The notes under the pieces are model-generated. The model saw only the letters and a program-made list of their open reading frames with translations. It did not search any database and had not been told where the DNA came from. Below, piece by piece: positions 8,543 through 18,184 of a DNA stretch of 63,331 nt. Both the position numbers and the translations under genes were made by a program. How positions within the stretch are numbered: the stretch's first letter is position 1; each line of letters begins with the position of its first letter. The stretch covers positions 1-63,331 of IMG/VR virus record IMGVR_UViG_3300037247_000518, one strand, 5' to 3'. The DNA is from a virus.

Positions 8543-9577
8543 ATGAAGCCGCTAAGGATCTCTTACTCCGCTGCCCGAGACTGGCAGACGTGTCAGGAGC
8601 TTTACTCAAAGCGTCACATCGAGCAGTTACAACCCAAGCTCCGACAGGCAGCACCAGAGCTTGGGACGATGATTCATGAATACTTTAGGCTCTACTATAG
8701 CAGGCTGGATCCTGGTGATGACCATACGCCGAGAGAGCATCATCGGTATGCTCTCACCGTAACCATGAGGAAGTTCAAGCCCGAGATTCTTTCTCTTGCG
8801 TCTCTCGCTGATGGGCTCGGTGCTGAGGAAGAAGCGAAGAAACTACTCTCTCTACCTCTAACAGCCCGACGGCTGCTTAATGCCTACTTTCGTGTCCAGG
8901 GCAAAGCCGATGCTACACAGCATGAAATCATTGCCGTCGAGCACAGGTTCGAGTTGCCTGTAGATGGTAAGCATGTTGTGCTGCCGGGTGTAATCGACCT
9001 GGTAACGCGAACGCAAGATGGCAATGTCTGGTTGTGGGAGCATAAGACAACTGGCAGCATACCGTCACAGGGGCGACGGTTTCGTGACCTCCAAGTCTTA
9101 ATCTACAAAGTCGCGGTTGAGGAGATACTGGGCTTAGAGCCCACCGGCGTTATTTGGAACTACATCCGCACGAAGCCCCCAGTGCCTCCGAAGGTTCTCA
9201 AGAATGGTCTGCTCAGTACCGCCCAGCATCAGACGACAACACTAGGTCTATTCAAAAAGGCGATGCGCGGAGCCGGAGCAGACCCTCATAAGTACGACTC
9301 ATATCTCAGGCAGCTTGAGCGTCACGAGCGCGAAGTCATGTTCCCGCGGCACACATTGGCGCTCACGCAGTCTGAGGAAGTCTTGCTTCGTGACTATGTA
9401 GCTACTGTCCATGAGATAGAGGCGGCGCGATCCAAGAAGGATTTCATCCCGATTCGCAATCTAGGAGCACAGTGCGACTGGTGTCCATTTGTGAAGCTCT
9501 GCCAAGCGGCCGTAGCAGGAGGAGATATTGATGGACTAAGACAGCGGCACTTCAAGGCTGACAAGAAAAAGAGATAG
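8543..9577 (+). CDS. RecB/Cas4-like PD-(D/E)XK exonuclease with Fe-S cluster
   Basis: 344 residues. An N-terminal SYSAARDWQTCQ with one cysteine, a GTMIHEYF helix, LPGVIDLV (metal-binding Asp) and WEHKTT (E-x-K) define the PD-(D/E)XK core, followed by a DLQVLIY helix. C-terminal CDWCPFVKLC supplies three more cysteines, giving the four-Cys cluster of AddB/Cas4-type nucleases. It likely resects DNA ends for the adjacent Sak4-like ATPase and SSB-like protein. First gene after the 8462 promoter. Confidence 0.85.
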   Translation: MKPLRISYSAARDWQTCQELYSKRHIEQLQPKLRQAAPELGTMIHEYFRLYYSRLDPGDDHTPREHHRYALTVTMRKFKPEILSLASLADGLGAEEEAKKLLSLPLTARRLLNAYFRVQGKADATQHEIIAVEHRFELPVDGKHVVLPGVIDLVTRTQDGNVWLWEHKTTGSIPSQGRRFRDLQVLIYKVAVEEILGLEPTGVIWNYIRTKPPVPPKVLKNGLLSTAQHQTTTLGLFKKAMRGAGADPHKYDSYLRQLERHEREVMFPRHTLALTQSEEVLLRDYVATVHEIEAARSKKDFIPIRNLGAQCDWCPFVKLCQAAVAGGDIDGLRQRHFKADKKKR

Positions 9578-9589
9578 GAGCAGAACAAC

Positions 9590-10399
9590 ATGGCGCGGTC
9601 GATCATAGAACGCATCAGGAAGCCTCTCGCTGCGGTCGAGCAGTATCTTGTTGTCATCTACGCTCGCGGTGGTGTAGGTAAGACGACGCTGCTCGGCACG
9701 ATGCAAGGCCGGGGTCTTGTGATCGATATCCCACAGTTCGAGGGCGGCGATATGGTGCTGTCTGACAAAGGCGACCGTATCAGAATTGCCCCCGTGAGAG
9801 TGTGGGAGGAGATAAATGATCTCTATCTCGCGCTAAAGAAAGGAGCACTTACTGGGAAATATGATTGGGTTGCGATAGATACTGTCTCAGCATGCCAGCA
9901 ATTAGCCAGAAAGAAGGTGCTAAAGGAACGCGACGAAATCATGTCAAAGCGCTATGAGATTAGGCTCAATGATTGGGGCAGTATCTCTCAGCTCATGGGG
10001 CAGCTATATGAGCAATTCAGATTGCTCCCCTTGCCGGTGATCTTCACTGCACAAGAGAAAGCGCGGAAAGATGACCGAGAGGACGAAGATGGCGAACGGA
10101 TCGTCATACCGAACGTGTCGCCAGCATCGCTCGATCTGCTCATCCCCCACCCGCTTTTAATCGGGCGGCTTTTCATGCACCAGACAGATGGGGGTAAGTG
10201 GGAGCGCCGCCTGCGAGTAGGCCCTCACGCGAACTTTGTCACGAAGTCACGGTCGATTCCTGGACGTGCGTTGCCACCTGTAATCAGAAAGCCGCACCTC
10301 GGGCGAATCCTTGGCTGGATGCGCGGCGAAGACGTGAAGTGCCCGCGTGCAGCACCAGATGAAGACTCACTCACGGTTGACCTCTCGGACGAGAGCTAG
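9590..10399 (+). CDS. Sak4-like RecA-fold ATPase
   Basis: 269 residues with Walker A ARGGVGKTT (25-33), a short VIDIPQFEGGD strand and Walker B DWVAIDTVS. Size, fold pattern and the adjacent SSB-like and RecB-like genes match phage Sak4 single-strand annealing recombinases. The ribosome binding site is AGGAGCAGAACAAC. Alternative: a generic AAA phage NTP-binding protein. Confidence 0.8.
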   Translation: MARSIIERIRKPLAAVEQYLVVIYARGGVGKTTLLGTMQGRGLVIDIPQFEGGDMVLSDKGDRIRIAPVRVWEEINDLYLALKKGALTGKYDWVAIDTVSACQQLARKKVLKERDEIMSKRYEIRLNDWGSISQLMGQLYEQFRLLPLPVIFTAQEKARKDDREDEDGERIVIPNVSPASLDLLIPHPLLIGRLFMHQTDGGKWERRLRVGPHANFVTKSRSIPGRALPPVIRKPHLGRILGWMRGEDVKCPRAAPDEDSLTVDLSDES

Positions 10400-10419
10400 T
10401 AGAAAGGGATTATCCTAAC

Positions 10420-11151
<732 letters not shown>

Positions 11152-11154
11152 GCT

Positions 11155-11337
11155 GTGGTTGTAGACAGCCCAGCTTTCCATCAAGCAATCAGTGAGTGGA
11201 ATCGTGCGCTTCATGATGAGTTAGGAGCGTTTGCTTTCACTGGCGACTCACAGCTAATCGGCATGGGTTCGTGGCAGATGCGATTTGCTGAGTACGTCTG
11301 GGAGAAAGCGCTTGAATCGCGAAAGGGTAAGGATTAG
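11155..11337 (+). CDS. Hypothetical protein, 60 aa
   Basis: GTG start 3 bases after the SSB-like stop, with the purine-rich tail of that gene as ribosome binding site. Helical, with SEWNRALHDELGAF and WQMRFAEYVWEKALE. It ends directly before the ATG of the next gene. No known family. Confidence 0.5.
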   Translation: MVVDSPAFHQAISEWNRALHDELGAFAFTGDSQLIGMGSWQMRFAEYVWEKALESRKGKD

Positions 11338-11601
11338 ATGACAGTCGGAAGAAGTGTCCTCGGATACAAAGTCAAGGACGTCGTGACTGGGCTGATCGGC
11401 ATTGCTACTGGACATGTAGTATACCTGAGCGACTGCAATCAGGTGCTCGTCAACCCAGGACTCGATAAGGACGGTAAGTTACAGAACTCACACTGGATCG
11501 ACGAGCAGCGCCTCAGCATCATTGGAGGTAAGAGCGCTAAGAAGATCGAACTAGACAACACGAAGACGCCTGGATTCGATCAAGAGCCGCCGAGGCGCTG
11601 A
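11338..11601 (+). CDS. Conserved phage protein, small beta-rich
   Basis: 87 residues: YKVKDVVTGLIGIATG, VYLSDCNQVLVNPG and SHWIDEQRLSII form the strand pattern of a common small phage protein found beside replication genes. It probably folds as a small beta-barrel (KOW/SH3-like). Function unknown. TGATG overlap with the next gene. Confidence 0.65.
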   Translation: MTVGRSVLGYKVKDVVTGLIGIATGHVVYLSDCNQVLVNPGLDKDGKLQNSHWIDEQRLSIIGGKSAKKIELDNTKTPGFDQEPPRR

Positions 11602-11876
11602 TGACACACATCATTAAATGCGACCAGTGTGGGAAGCATGCTGACTCTTTCAATACAGCAGGTTTCTTCGTAATAGGTCAAGTAGTCCCGCAACTCTATG
11701 CGGGGGTAGGGCCTATGGACAGTACGAGCGGCACCCACATCTGTAGTATCACATGTCTCGTAAATTGGGCTCTCGACCGGATGCGTAGTGAAGCAGTCGC
11801 GGAGGCACAAGCGGCTGTAAACTTCGCCAACGCCGTGCAACCTGAGGAGCAGGAACCTTCGAAGCGGAAGCGCTAA
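11601..11876 (+). CDS. Small zinc-ribbon protein
   Basis: 91 residues with CDQCGK near the N-terminus and HICSITC in the middle, a four-ligand zinc ribbon, then an Ala/Glu helix and a basic tail. The start overlaps the previous stop. Role unknown. Confidence 0.6.
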   Translation: MTHIIKCDQCGKHADSFNTAGFFVIGQVVPQLYAGVGPMDSTSGTHICSITCLVNWALDRMRSEAVAEAQAAVNFANAVQPEEQEPSKRKR

Positions 11877-11877
11877 C

Positions 11878-11988
11878 ATGATCGCAAGACAATGTGCCCA
11901 GAGACACACATATTCCTCTCATGACTGGTGGAGTGACGACCTCACCCGCCATTGGCGGTGTGCAGGCATAGATGTAACCGAGGCATGA
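11878..11988 (+). CDS. 36-aa Cys/His microprotein
   Basis: ATG to TGA frame that ends in an ATGA overlap with the VRR-NUC gene. Two cysteines, several histidines and a HDWWSDDLTRHWRC segment recall short metal-binding phage peptides. Evidence is the tiling and composition only. Confidence 0.45.
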   Translation: MIARQCAQRHTYSSHDWWSDDLTRHWRCAGIDVTEA

Positions 11989-12287
11989 GCGAGACAGCAA
12001 TCAAGGATACGATCCTCTCGTGGCTGCGCAAGCATGGAAGCTATGCAGTCAAAATTCACGGGGGCCCCATGCAGGAGGCTGGGGTCCCCGACATCCAAGC
12101 GTGTATCTCCGGCAGATTTATAGCCATAGAAGTAAAGATTCCTGGACAAGAAGCAACACCAGTGCAGCAATACCACATCGAGGACATCCTCCGTGCAGGA
12201 GGTGTGGCATTCGTCGCACATAGCTTGCGGGAGGCTATGGATCAGTTGGAGACGTTCGGGGTAAACACGACATTCGATAATGAGTAA
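11985..12287 (+). CDS. VRR-NUC domain nuclease
   Basis: 100 residues, the whole of a minimal VRR-NUC domain: an N-terminal helix (IKDTILSWLRKHG), KIHGGPMQEAGVPDIQACISG with the catalytic Asp, then FIAIEVKIPG with the E-x-K. Phage VRR-NUC proteins act as Holliday-junction or structure-specific nucleases; this one sits just before the Prim-Pol helicase. ATGA start overlap. Confidence 0.85.
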   Translation: MSETAIKDTILSWLRKHGSYAVKIHGGPMQEAGVPDIQACISGRFIAIEVKIPGQEATPVQQYHIEDILRAGGVAFVAHSLREAMDQLETFGVNTTFDNE

Positions 12288-12738
12288 GAAGCGCCTTCTT
12301 AGAGATACCTGCTTTCGTTGTGATCTGCCTGTCTGGCAGTATGATGAGAGCGGCAGAGCTTTTTGTGAGTCACACGCCCGCTGGAGGCATCTGAAGATTG
12401 AGCGAATGCAGCACCCGCTTGATGCATATCGTGGCCGACGCTCCGTCATGCCTGCTAGAGTTAAGCACGCCGAGAAGACGACTATTGATATCATCCAGCG
12501 TATCGGGTATGCCGAAGCGCTGTGGGTCTCGGAGCATCTAGGCTTTGAAGACTATATCCAATGGTGGGATAGCAGTCTCGTTATCAGGCTGTCCGACATA
12601 CAGCTTGTCGCATTCGCGGCAGCCATGAGAGCACACCTTGAAGCAGTCTATCCATCTAGGGATGATCCGCGTAAGAGAGTGAGCACTAATAATGCCCCGC
12701 CGAAGAAGAAAAAGCGGAAGAAGCACTCCCTCCTCTAA
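12280..12738 (+). CDS. Hypothetical protein with N-terminal Cys/His site
   Basis: 152 residues. The N-terminus has CFRCDLP followed by FCESHARW, a probable zinc site; the middle is helical and the C-terminus ends in a run of lysines. It overlaps the primase gene by 47 bases, so one of the two starts may be further in. Family unknown. Confidence 0.6.
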   Translation: MSKKRLLRDTCFRCDLPVWQYDESGRAFCESHARWRHLKIERMQHPLDAYRGRRSVMPARVKHAEKTTIDIIQRIGYAEALWVSEHLGFEDYIQWWDSSLVIRLSDIQLVAFAAAMRAHLEAVYPSRDDPRKRVSTNNAPPKKKKRKKHSLL

Positions 12739-15640
12739 GATACGCGAAGCAGCCCTAGCTTACGCCGCACAGGGATGGCCGGTGCTGGCGTGCTATACGA
12801 ACACGCCAGAGGGCTGTTCATGTGGTGATAGTGGGTGCATATCTCCCGGTAAGCATCCGTTCCCTGACCTGAGTCCGCATGGTGTACAGAGTGCCACGAT
12901 TGACCTAGACGAGATCGCGGAGTGGCCGGATGATATCAACATCGGTATCGCATTAGGACACGAGAGCCTCATGGCGCTCGATGTAGATGATGCCGAAGTC
13001 GCCGCCGCTCTGCTAGCACCTGAGACAGTGCTGCACGACGAGACGGGCGCTGCGAGAACGGGACGTGGTGTCCATGTCTATTTTCTATGCTCTGGCAATA
13101 AGAAGACACAGCACCTCAGAGATAAAGTCACAGGTCATAAGATCGGCCACATCGCAGGCGTAGGCGCATACGTAATAGCACCGCCGTCTCAGGCGCCTGG
13201 CGGCAAGTTCTACAAATGGCTCGGGCAGGGTAGTGGCGTCTGGATACCACGCCTGACAGAGACAGTCAACGCGCTGAAGTACATTAAGCATCTGCTTGCT
13301 CCTCATGGCATCAAAGTAGTAGAGACACAGAGCATAGACATCGAGAACGTGCCAGATGTCCCTATCGAGGAGCATGACCTCAAGGACATCTCGCAACGCC
13401 TCGCACGAGACGGCGACTTGCTGAACATCAAGCGGCGTTTGTTGGGAAAGCGCGCGGAGGGTGTCAGGGATACCGAACATGATCTGAGCGGATGGGAACA
13501 CTCTATCGCCTGCCAGATTCTCCGCGTTGCCAAACGATATGCCATCAAGTCTGTAGACCCTCTACTGCTAGCAGGTATCATCAAGAAGCTCGACCGCGTC
13601 CACTACGGGAAGTTTGAGTCTGACGTAGAAAGGGGCAAGCGATCTCGTGCCGGTGCGGACAAGCGCTACTATGTCTCTGCCATACGCGCTCTGGATGCCG
13701 AGAATATGCGCCAACGGCAGCGTGTGGAGCACGCTAAGACGCCGGAACCGCTCGAACTGGACGAAGATACCAGTCCAGAGATGATCGGCGTTGTGGAAGA
13801 CGCTAGCTACATGTGGGATGAAGACACTGGAAGGCTCTATCATGTAACCCCTCATAAGAAGACGATCACCACGTCGAGGATCGCGAATTTCAACGTGAAG
13901 CTCGTCTCCGAGATCATGATAGACAAGGATGATGCGCTCCCAGACCGCGCGTGGCGCGTGCAGTTTACGTCGGCGTTCGGACAGGTGCGGGAGGTAGCAT
14001 TGCGAGCCGACGAATTCGACAGCACGAGGTCGCTAGAACAAGCGCTCACGAGGAAGCTTTCGCATGAGTACATCGTCTCGCACAATGGCTACGCTCACTT
14101 GAAGCCTGCCATCTTGGAGCTTACCGACCCGAATGAGATACAGCGGTACAGCATCAGAGCAATACCTGGGTGGTGGTCTGTAACGAACGATGCCGGTGAT
14201 GAAGAACGCGTCTACCTGCTTCCGTCTGCACTAGGAGCTATCACCAAAGACGGTATCATGACCAGCCTGCGCATGAGAATTGAGGAGCTTGCGGAGCTTG
14301 ACGACGCCATCGCCAGGAAGGAGTTCGAGCCGTATGGTAAGGGCGTGAGGCCGCCGGTATCTCGTACAGAGCGACGCAGAGCGTGGAAGGCGCTGCGCGC
14401 TTTAGCACAGTGCGCACCGTCGGAAGTAACGATGCCTATTATCTTGCAAGTGCTCATGGGACCATTGTGGTCTGCTGGTGCCGATGAAGTGCCTTCGTTG
14501 CTGCATGTGACTGGCAGGACGGGTGTGCTGAAGACAAGTTTCTGCCTTGCGGCAATGTCATTGTTTGGGACATTTCGTAAGACGACGCCGCCGACCGCAA
14601 GCTGGATGGCAGTCTCGCCTTCTGCGTTGCGGTCACTTTTAAATTCAGCGAAGGACATGACGGTCCTCGTAGACGACTACAAAGAAGGCGGCGTCATGGA
14701 CAAGCGCGGTATGCGCGAGTTGGTGCAGGCATACGCCGACAAGGCTATGCGGCAGCGCTTGAAGTCATCCGGCGAACGCCGTAAGAGCTTGGAGCTACAG
14801 GCTGTTATGCTGAGCAACGGCGAAGACAGATGGGAACGCGAAGCGTCGATGGTCGCACGGACGATCTTCCTCGACATACACGACCGCGATATCAAGGATG
14901 TCGATCTGCGTATCGCACAGGATGCCGTGGATGCAGGAGACTTGCAGCTCATGGGAGGACACTATCTATCATGGCTTGCTGGACAAGATGAACTCTTTGA
15001 GCAAAAGGGCGTTGAAGTGCTGCGCGAGAAGTGGCACAGGAGATTTCTTGACAGGTCTAGCAAGCGCGATGTGCATCGGCGCTTACTTCAATCTGCTAGC
15101 ACAGTAGCCGCAGTAGGCGATGTCTTCTTGATGTTCGTGAAGGAGTGTTATCCGAAGCGATACGAAGAAGCTCGCCACTGGGTACGAGGGTCGATCCGTT
15201 CGCTAGTATCTGGCACAAGAGAACGCGCGAAAGAAGTCAAGCAGCTTGCGCCTCTCAGGCAGATGCTTGATTATGTTGCGAGTGAAGCGGAAGCAGGCAA
15301 GGCGGCGTTGATGCCGCTGCACGGCATTACAGGTATCAGGACAAGATTGCCGGATTCTCCGCGAGCTGAAATCGTAGGCTGGTGGTCTGTGTCTAAGGAC
15401 AAGCGCTACGGAAAGAAACAACGCCTGATGCATCTTAACGAGAATACGACCTTCGGCTGGTATCATCGAGAGATGCGCAGACAGGGCAGAGACGTAAACT
15501 TCTCCTGGAGTGCGGTTATACAAGAAGCCAAGAACGGTTACGGTGCCTATGAACATCGTGTACGAGTTGGCCGTCACAAAAGACAAATCAGGCTGGTGTC
15601 CATGCCGTTAACACTGCTGAACATCGGTGAGGTACAGTGA
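12692..15640 (+). CDS. Prim-Pol primase-helicase
   Basis: 982 residues. The N-terminal half has the bifunctional primase/polymerase (AEP) fold: GIALGHESLMALDVDD with catalytic Asp97 and Asp99, RTGRGVHVYF, and GAYVIAPPS. A small cysteine group (CSCGDSGC) precedes it. The C-terminal half is a helicase-like ATPase with TGRTGVLKTS near 606-615 and VLVDDY near 660. It would prime and unwind during phage replication. The region after its stop holds repeats that could be the origin. Confidence 0.85.
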   Translation: MPRRRRKSGRSTPSSKIREAALAYAAQGWPVLACYTNTPEGCSCGDSGCISPGKHPFPDLSPHGVQSATIDLDEIAEWPDDINIGIALGHESLMALDVDDAEVAAALLAPETVLHDETGAARTGRGVHVYFLCSGNKKTQHLRDKVTGHKIGHIAGVGAYVIAPPSQAPGGKFYKWLGQGSGVWIPRLTETVNALKYIKHLLAPHGIKVVETQSIDIENVPDVPIEEHDLKDISQRLARDGDLLNIKRRLLGKRAEGVRDTEHDLSGWEHSIACQILRVAKRYAIKSVDPLLLAGIIKKLDRVHYGKFESDVERGKRSRAGADKRYYVSAIRALDAENMRQRQRVEHAKTPEPLELDEDTSPEMIGVVEDASYMWDEDTGRLYHVTPHKKTITTSRIANFNVKLVSEIMIDKDDALPDRAWRVQFTSAFGQVREVALRADEFDSTRSLEQALTRKLSHEYIVSHNGYAHLKPAILELTDPNEIQRYSIRAIPGWWSVTNDAGDEERVYLLPSALGAITKDGIMTSLRMRIEELAELDDAIARKEFEPYGKGVRPPVSRTERRRAWKALRALAQCAPSEVTMPIILQVLMGPLWSAGADEVPSLLHVTGRTGVLKTSFCLAAMSLFGTFRKTTPPTASWMAVSPSALRSLLNSAKDMTVLVDDYKEGGVMDKRGMRELVQAYADKAMRQRLKSSGERRKSLELQAVMLSNGEDRWEREASMVARTIFLDIHDRDIKDVDLRIAQDAVDAGDLQLMGGHYLSWLAGQDELFEQKGVEVLREKWHRRFLDRSSKRDVHRRLLQSASTVAAVGDVFLMFVKECYPKRYEEARHWVRGSIRSLVSGTRERAKEVKQLAPLRQMLDYVASEAEAGKAALMPLHGITGIRTRLPDSPRAEIVGWWSVSKDKRYGKKQRLMHLNENTTFGWYHREMRRQGRDVNFSWSAVIQEAKNGYGAYEHRVRVGRHKRQIRLVSMPLTLLNIGEVQ

Positions 15641-15666
15641 TGCCCTGTCGGATCACAGTCTATTCT

Positions 15667-15728
15667 CTGTCACTCTGACTCATACCTGTCACCTATCTAA
15701 TCCCTATCTAAGAGTGACAGAGTGACAG
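15667..15728. repeat. Four GTGACAG boxes, paired as inverted repeats
   Basis: CTGTCAC at 15667-15673 and 15686-15692 faces GTGACAG at 15714-15720 and 15722-15728. The outer pair extends to an 11-bp perfect inverted repeat (15667-15677 and 15718-15728). The boxes lie in the only sizeable gap of the rightward replication block, directly after the Prim-Pol gene, and abut a TATAAT hexamer. Candidate operator or replication origin. Confidence 0.55.
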
Positions 15729-15730
15729 TA

Positions 15731-15736
15731 TATAAT
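15731..15736 (+). promoter_or_regulatory. Perfect -10 hexamer beside the GTGACAG boxes
   Basis: TATAAT 2 bases after the last GTGACAG box. No good -35 lies 16-18 bp upstream; the boxes occupy that place, as at an activator-dependent promoter. It would serve the HNH/queD/queE/folE operon. Confidence 0.45.
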
Positions 15737-15765
15737 TGAGAAGCTATAGCGAGAGAAAGTGGGGG

Positions 15766-15780
15766 CGCCCCTTCGGGGCG
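15766..15780. other. GC-rich hairpin in leader
   Basis: CGCCCC-TTC-GGGGCG, a 6-bp stem followed by AAAAATTAAAG rather than a T run. It sits in the transcript leader of the HNH gene and may be a stability element. Confidence 0.4.
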
Positions 15781-15807
15781 AAAAATTAAAGTAACAAGAG
15801 GCTGTAT

Positions 15808-16347
15808 ATGCGTAATAAGAGTGTCACCGTCACCATAGAAGGTATCCAGAATAGCAGGAGAACATACGCCACAAAAGCGGTGTTAACGCACCTCCTAGAG
15901 AGGGACGGGCTTCTATGCCAGCTTTGTCAAAAGTCTCTTGGAGAGGAAGACCTTAGTATTGATCACATCATGCCACAGGGTGTAGGAGGGAGGCACACGC
16001 TAGATAACTTCCAACTAGCTCATGGGCGATGCAATAAGAGTAAGGGTAGAGGCTCACATGCAAACTTGTTATTCAAAGCAGGCATCATTCCAGTAGGCAT
16101 AGCTTCTACAAGCGCGGAGTATCGGATACTATATGCGGAGGCACGAGATGCTATAGAGACTCGTTGGTGGAGGAAGTGGGGTAGTAGCTTGGTTGGGTCT
16201 GGGAGGCGATACTCGATATCAGAATGGAAATACATTGAGGACGACGTGTACGCGAAAGTCTGGAAGCTGCGTGTAAGGAAAGGAGAAGAGGCGGCGCTGG
16301 CGTACGATCCAAAGCGATCAGAGTTCAGCAGAAGGAGTACAGTATGA
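15808..16347 (+). CDS. HNH endonuclease
   Basis: 179 residues with CQLCQKSL, LSIDHIMPQGVGG, LDNFQLAHGRCNKSKG, a complete HNH core with two CxxC-type zinc ligands. It may be a homing nuclease or a packaging-related HNH; the distance from the terminase argues for the former or a DNA-processing role. The leader has AGTAACAAGAGG. The ATGA end couples it to queD. Confidence 0.9.
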   Translation: MRNKSVTVTIEGIQNSRRTYATKAVLTHLLERDGLLCQLCQKSLGEEDLSIDHIMPQGVGGRHTLDNFQLAHGRCNKSKGRGSHANLLFKAGIIPVGIASTSAEYRILYAEARDAIETRWWRKWGSSLVGSGRRYSISEWKYIEDDVYAKVWKLRVRKGEEAALAYDPKRSEFSRRSTV

Positions 16348-16742
16348 AAATAGGGAAAACATATTACTTCGAGGCAGCCCATAGCCTGCCGGGACATAAC
16401 GGTAAATGTAGAAATCTTCATGGACACAGTTACCGTCTCGATGTTGAATTAGAAGGTATCCCGATACTATATCTACATTGCTCCGATGATGGGATGATTC
16501 TTGACTTCGATGATCTCGATAGGGCCGTCGAACGAATCATTGATGGGCACCTAGACCATAGAAATCTAAACGCTTCGTTACCTGAGTCTGAGGTCCGTCG
16601 AACAACTGCCGAACTGATTTGTGGATGGGTCTCAAGACGTATCGATCAGGAGCTAGCCGCAGTGAGGACTGGGCGTGACTTCCGTCTCTCTCGTGTCCGT
16701 CTCTGGGAGACAGTGAAGTCCTGGGCTGAGTGGACACCGTGA
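16344..16742 (+). CDS. queD: 6-carboxy-5,6,7,8-tetrahydropterin synthase QueD
   Basis: 132 residues. FEAAHSLPGHNGKCRNLHGHSY carries the zinc ligands His13, His26 and His28 and catalytic Cys22; LDHRNLN and the late Glu in LWET complete the active site. QueD converts dihydroneopterin triphosphate from FolE to carboxytetrahydropterin in the preQ0 pathway. It lies two genes upstream of queE and three upstream of the FolE fusion, so this is a dedicated pathway operon. Confidence 0.95.
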   Translation: MKIGKTYYFEAAHSLPGHNGKCRNLHGHSYRLDVELEGIPILYLHCSDDGMILDFDDLDRAVERIIDGHLDHRNLNASLPESEVRRTTAELICGWVSRRIDQELAAVRTGRDFRLSRVRLWETVKSWAEWTP

Positions 16743-17134
16743 CTAGTCCAGAGCGTCGTATCCTGCCTGATGTTCGCAAGAGCATCACGCACAAGACGGT
16801 GATCCAGGATCGTGCGATGGGCAACATCTCGCTATTCATCACAGCGGGTATGTATGATGACGAGGCTCTCGGCGAAGTCTGGATCAACATCGGCAAACAG
16901 GGGACGACGTTACGCGGATTGACTGATACGATAGCGATTGAGCTGTCCTTGCTTCTTCAGTATGGAGTCCCACTCGAAGCCATCGTCGAGCAGTTTCGTG
17001 GGCATCGCTACGAGCCACTTGGAACGACGGCGAACCCCCACATCCCAAACTGTGTGTCTATCATCGATTACGTGGTACAATGGCTAGAGTGGGCGTTCAT
17101 CACCGAGAGACAGAAGGAGGATCCTGATGCCTGA
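16739..17134 (+). CDS. TSCPD domain protein
   Basis: 131 residues from a GTG overlapping the queD stop (another GTG lies 9 bases upstream). MGNISLFITAG, EVWINIGKQGTTLRGL and VPLEAIVEQFRGHRYEP match the TSCPD domain found at the C-terminus of B12-dependent ribonucleotide reductases and as free-standing phage proteins. No reductase is seen in the window. In phages it often travels with nucleotide and queuosine genes; its role is unproven. Confidence 0.75.
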   Translation: MTSPERRILPDVRKSITHKTVIQDRAMGNISLFITAGMYDDEALGEVWINIGKQGTTLRGLTDTIAIELSLLLQYGVPLEAIVEQFRGHRYEPLGTTANPHIPNCVSIIDYVVQWLEWAFITERQKEDPDA

Positions 17135-17417
17135 TATTTATATCAATTTGACACATCAGCAATACAAAGAGGTCGAGCGACAAATGCGTGCGTTCGAGGA
17201 GACGACGCACGGCGAGGGCACAGCCTACTATCATAAGTCGTTCGCTATGGACGTGGGAGGCATCCGATTCGAGTTCCACGGCCCCCCCGTGAAAGCAAGA
17301 CGGGGTGCGCTCGTTCTCGGTGATCCGCTGTGCAAAGTTATGCAAGGGAGCGATCCCACTATACTATGCGATAAGCCAGAGGGGCATCCTGGAGAACACT
17401 CTCGGGCAGGCAAATGA
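17127..17417 (+). CDS. Hypothetical protein, 96 aa
   Basis: Overlaps the TSCPD gene end and the queE start. Contains a beta-rich middle (VGGIRFEFHGPPV) and a C-terminal CDKPEGHPGEHS metal-binding-like motif. AGAAGGAGGATCCTG precedes the ATG. Function unknown. Confidence 0.6.
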   Translation: MPDIYINLTHQQYKEVERQMRAFEETTHGEGTAYYHKSFAMDVGGIRFEFHGPPVKARRGALVLGDPLCKVMQGSDPTILCDKPEGHPGEHSRAGK

Positions 17418-18184
17418 TCGAAGTAAGCGAGATGTACGTAGCACCACAGGGCGAGGGGCCGAATATGGGTCGCCTGTCGCTCTTTGTCAGGCTGCGTCGC
17501 TGTACGCTGCGTTGTGTCTGGTGCGATACGAAGCAGACATGGGACAAGGGCGATCCAGATTACGAGAAGTATGAGACCTACGAGCCACACCAGCTTGCCA
17601 GCGCAATGCTAAAGAAGGGTCAGCCCTTTGGCAGACTTTCTTCGCTCGATGTCCAAGCCATTGTGCTGACGGGAGGCGAGCCGCTGATGTGGCAAGAGGA
17701 GATGGTCGAGGCATTGATTTCGTATCGTAGCACTCACGGTATCCCAGTCGAAGTCGAGACTTCTGGGACTATCGTGCCGAACACGGACATGCTCATGAAC
17801 TGTAGCTTCACCGTCTCGCACAAGCTAGCCTCTTCGCATAACGAGGGCATCCTGAGAGATTACCTGTGGAATGAGAAGGTTGTGCAGCGCATCATAGCGC
17901 ACAGCGGGCAATCTCTGCGCAATGTGAACTTCAAGCCTGTCGTAGACCCTGTTCAAGATGTCGTGGAGGTTGCGTCATACCTGAATTGGCTTAACAACAT
18001 ATCTGACCGCCTTGGAATTCCTTGGAGTTTCATGCGGGAGCACATCTATCTTATGCCACAAGGAACAAGTGCTCTTGAGCTGAGCGCCAACCAGGCGCCT
18101 ATTATTGAGATGGCGCAGGCTTACGGAGTGCGGTGTACTACGCGTATGCACATCATCGCATACGGAGACGAGAGGGGAAGATAA
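17414..18184 (+). CDS. queE: 7-carboxy-7-deazaguanine synthase QueE
   Basis: 256-residue radical SAM enzyme. Cys30, Cys34 and Cys37 (CTLRCVWC) bind the SAM [4Fe-4S] cluster, APQGEGPNMGR is the QueE N-terminal signature and LTGGEPL the second SAM motif. It makes 7-carboxy-7-deazaguanine from the QueD product; QueC then makes preQ0. ATGA and TAATG overlaps link it to both neighbours. Confidence 0.95.
   Translation: MIEVSEMYVAPQGEGPNMGRLSLFVRLRRCTLRCVWCDTKQTWDKGDPDYEKYETYEPHQLASAMLKKGQPFGRLSSLDVQAIVLTGGEPLMWQEEMVEALISYRSTHGIPVEVETSGTIVPNTDMLMNCSFTVSHKLASSHNEGILRDYLWNEKVVQRIIAHSGQSLRNVNFKPVVDPVQDVVEVASYLNWLNNISDRLGIPWSFMREHIYLMPQGTSALELSANQAPIIEMAQAYGVRCTTRMHIIAYGDERGR

Noticed and set aside
15766-15780. 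Hairpin as an intrinsic terminator for the primase gene
   Set aside because: It is followed by A-rich, not T-rich sequence on the plus strand, and the reverse strand has no T run either.
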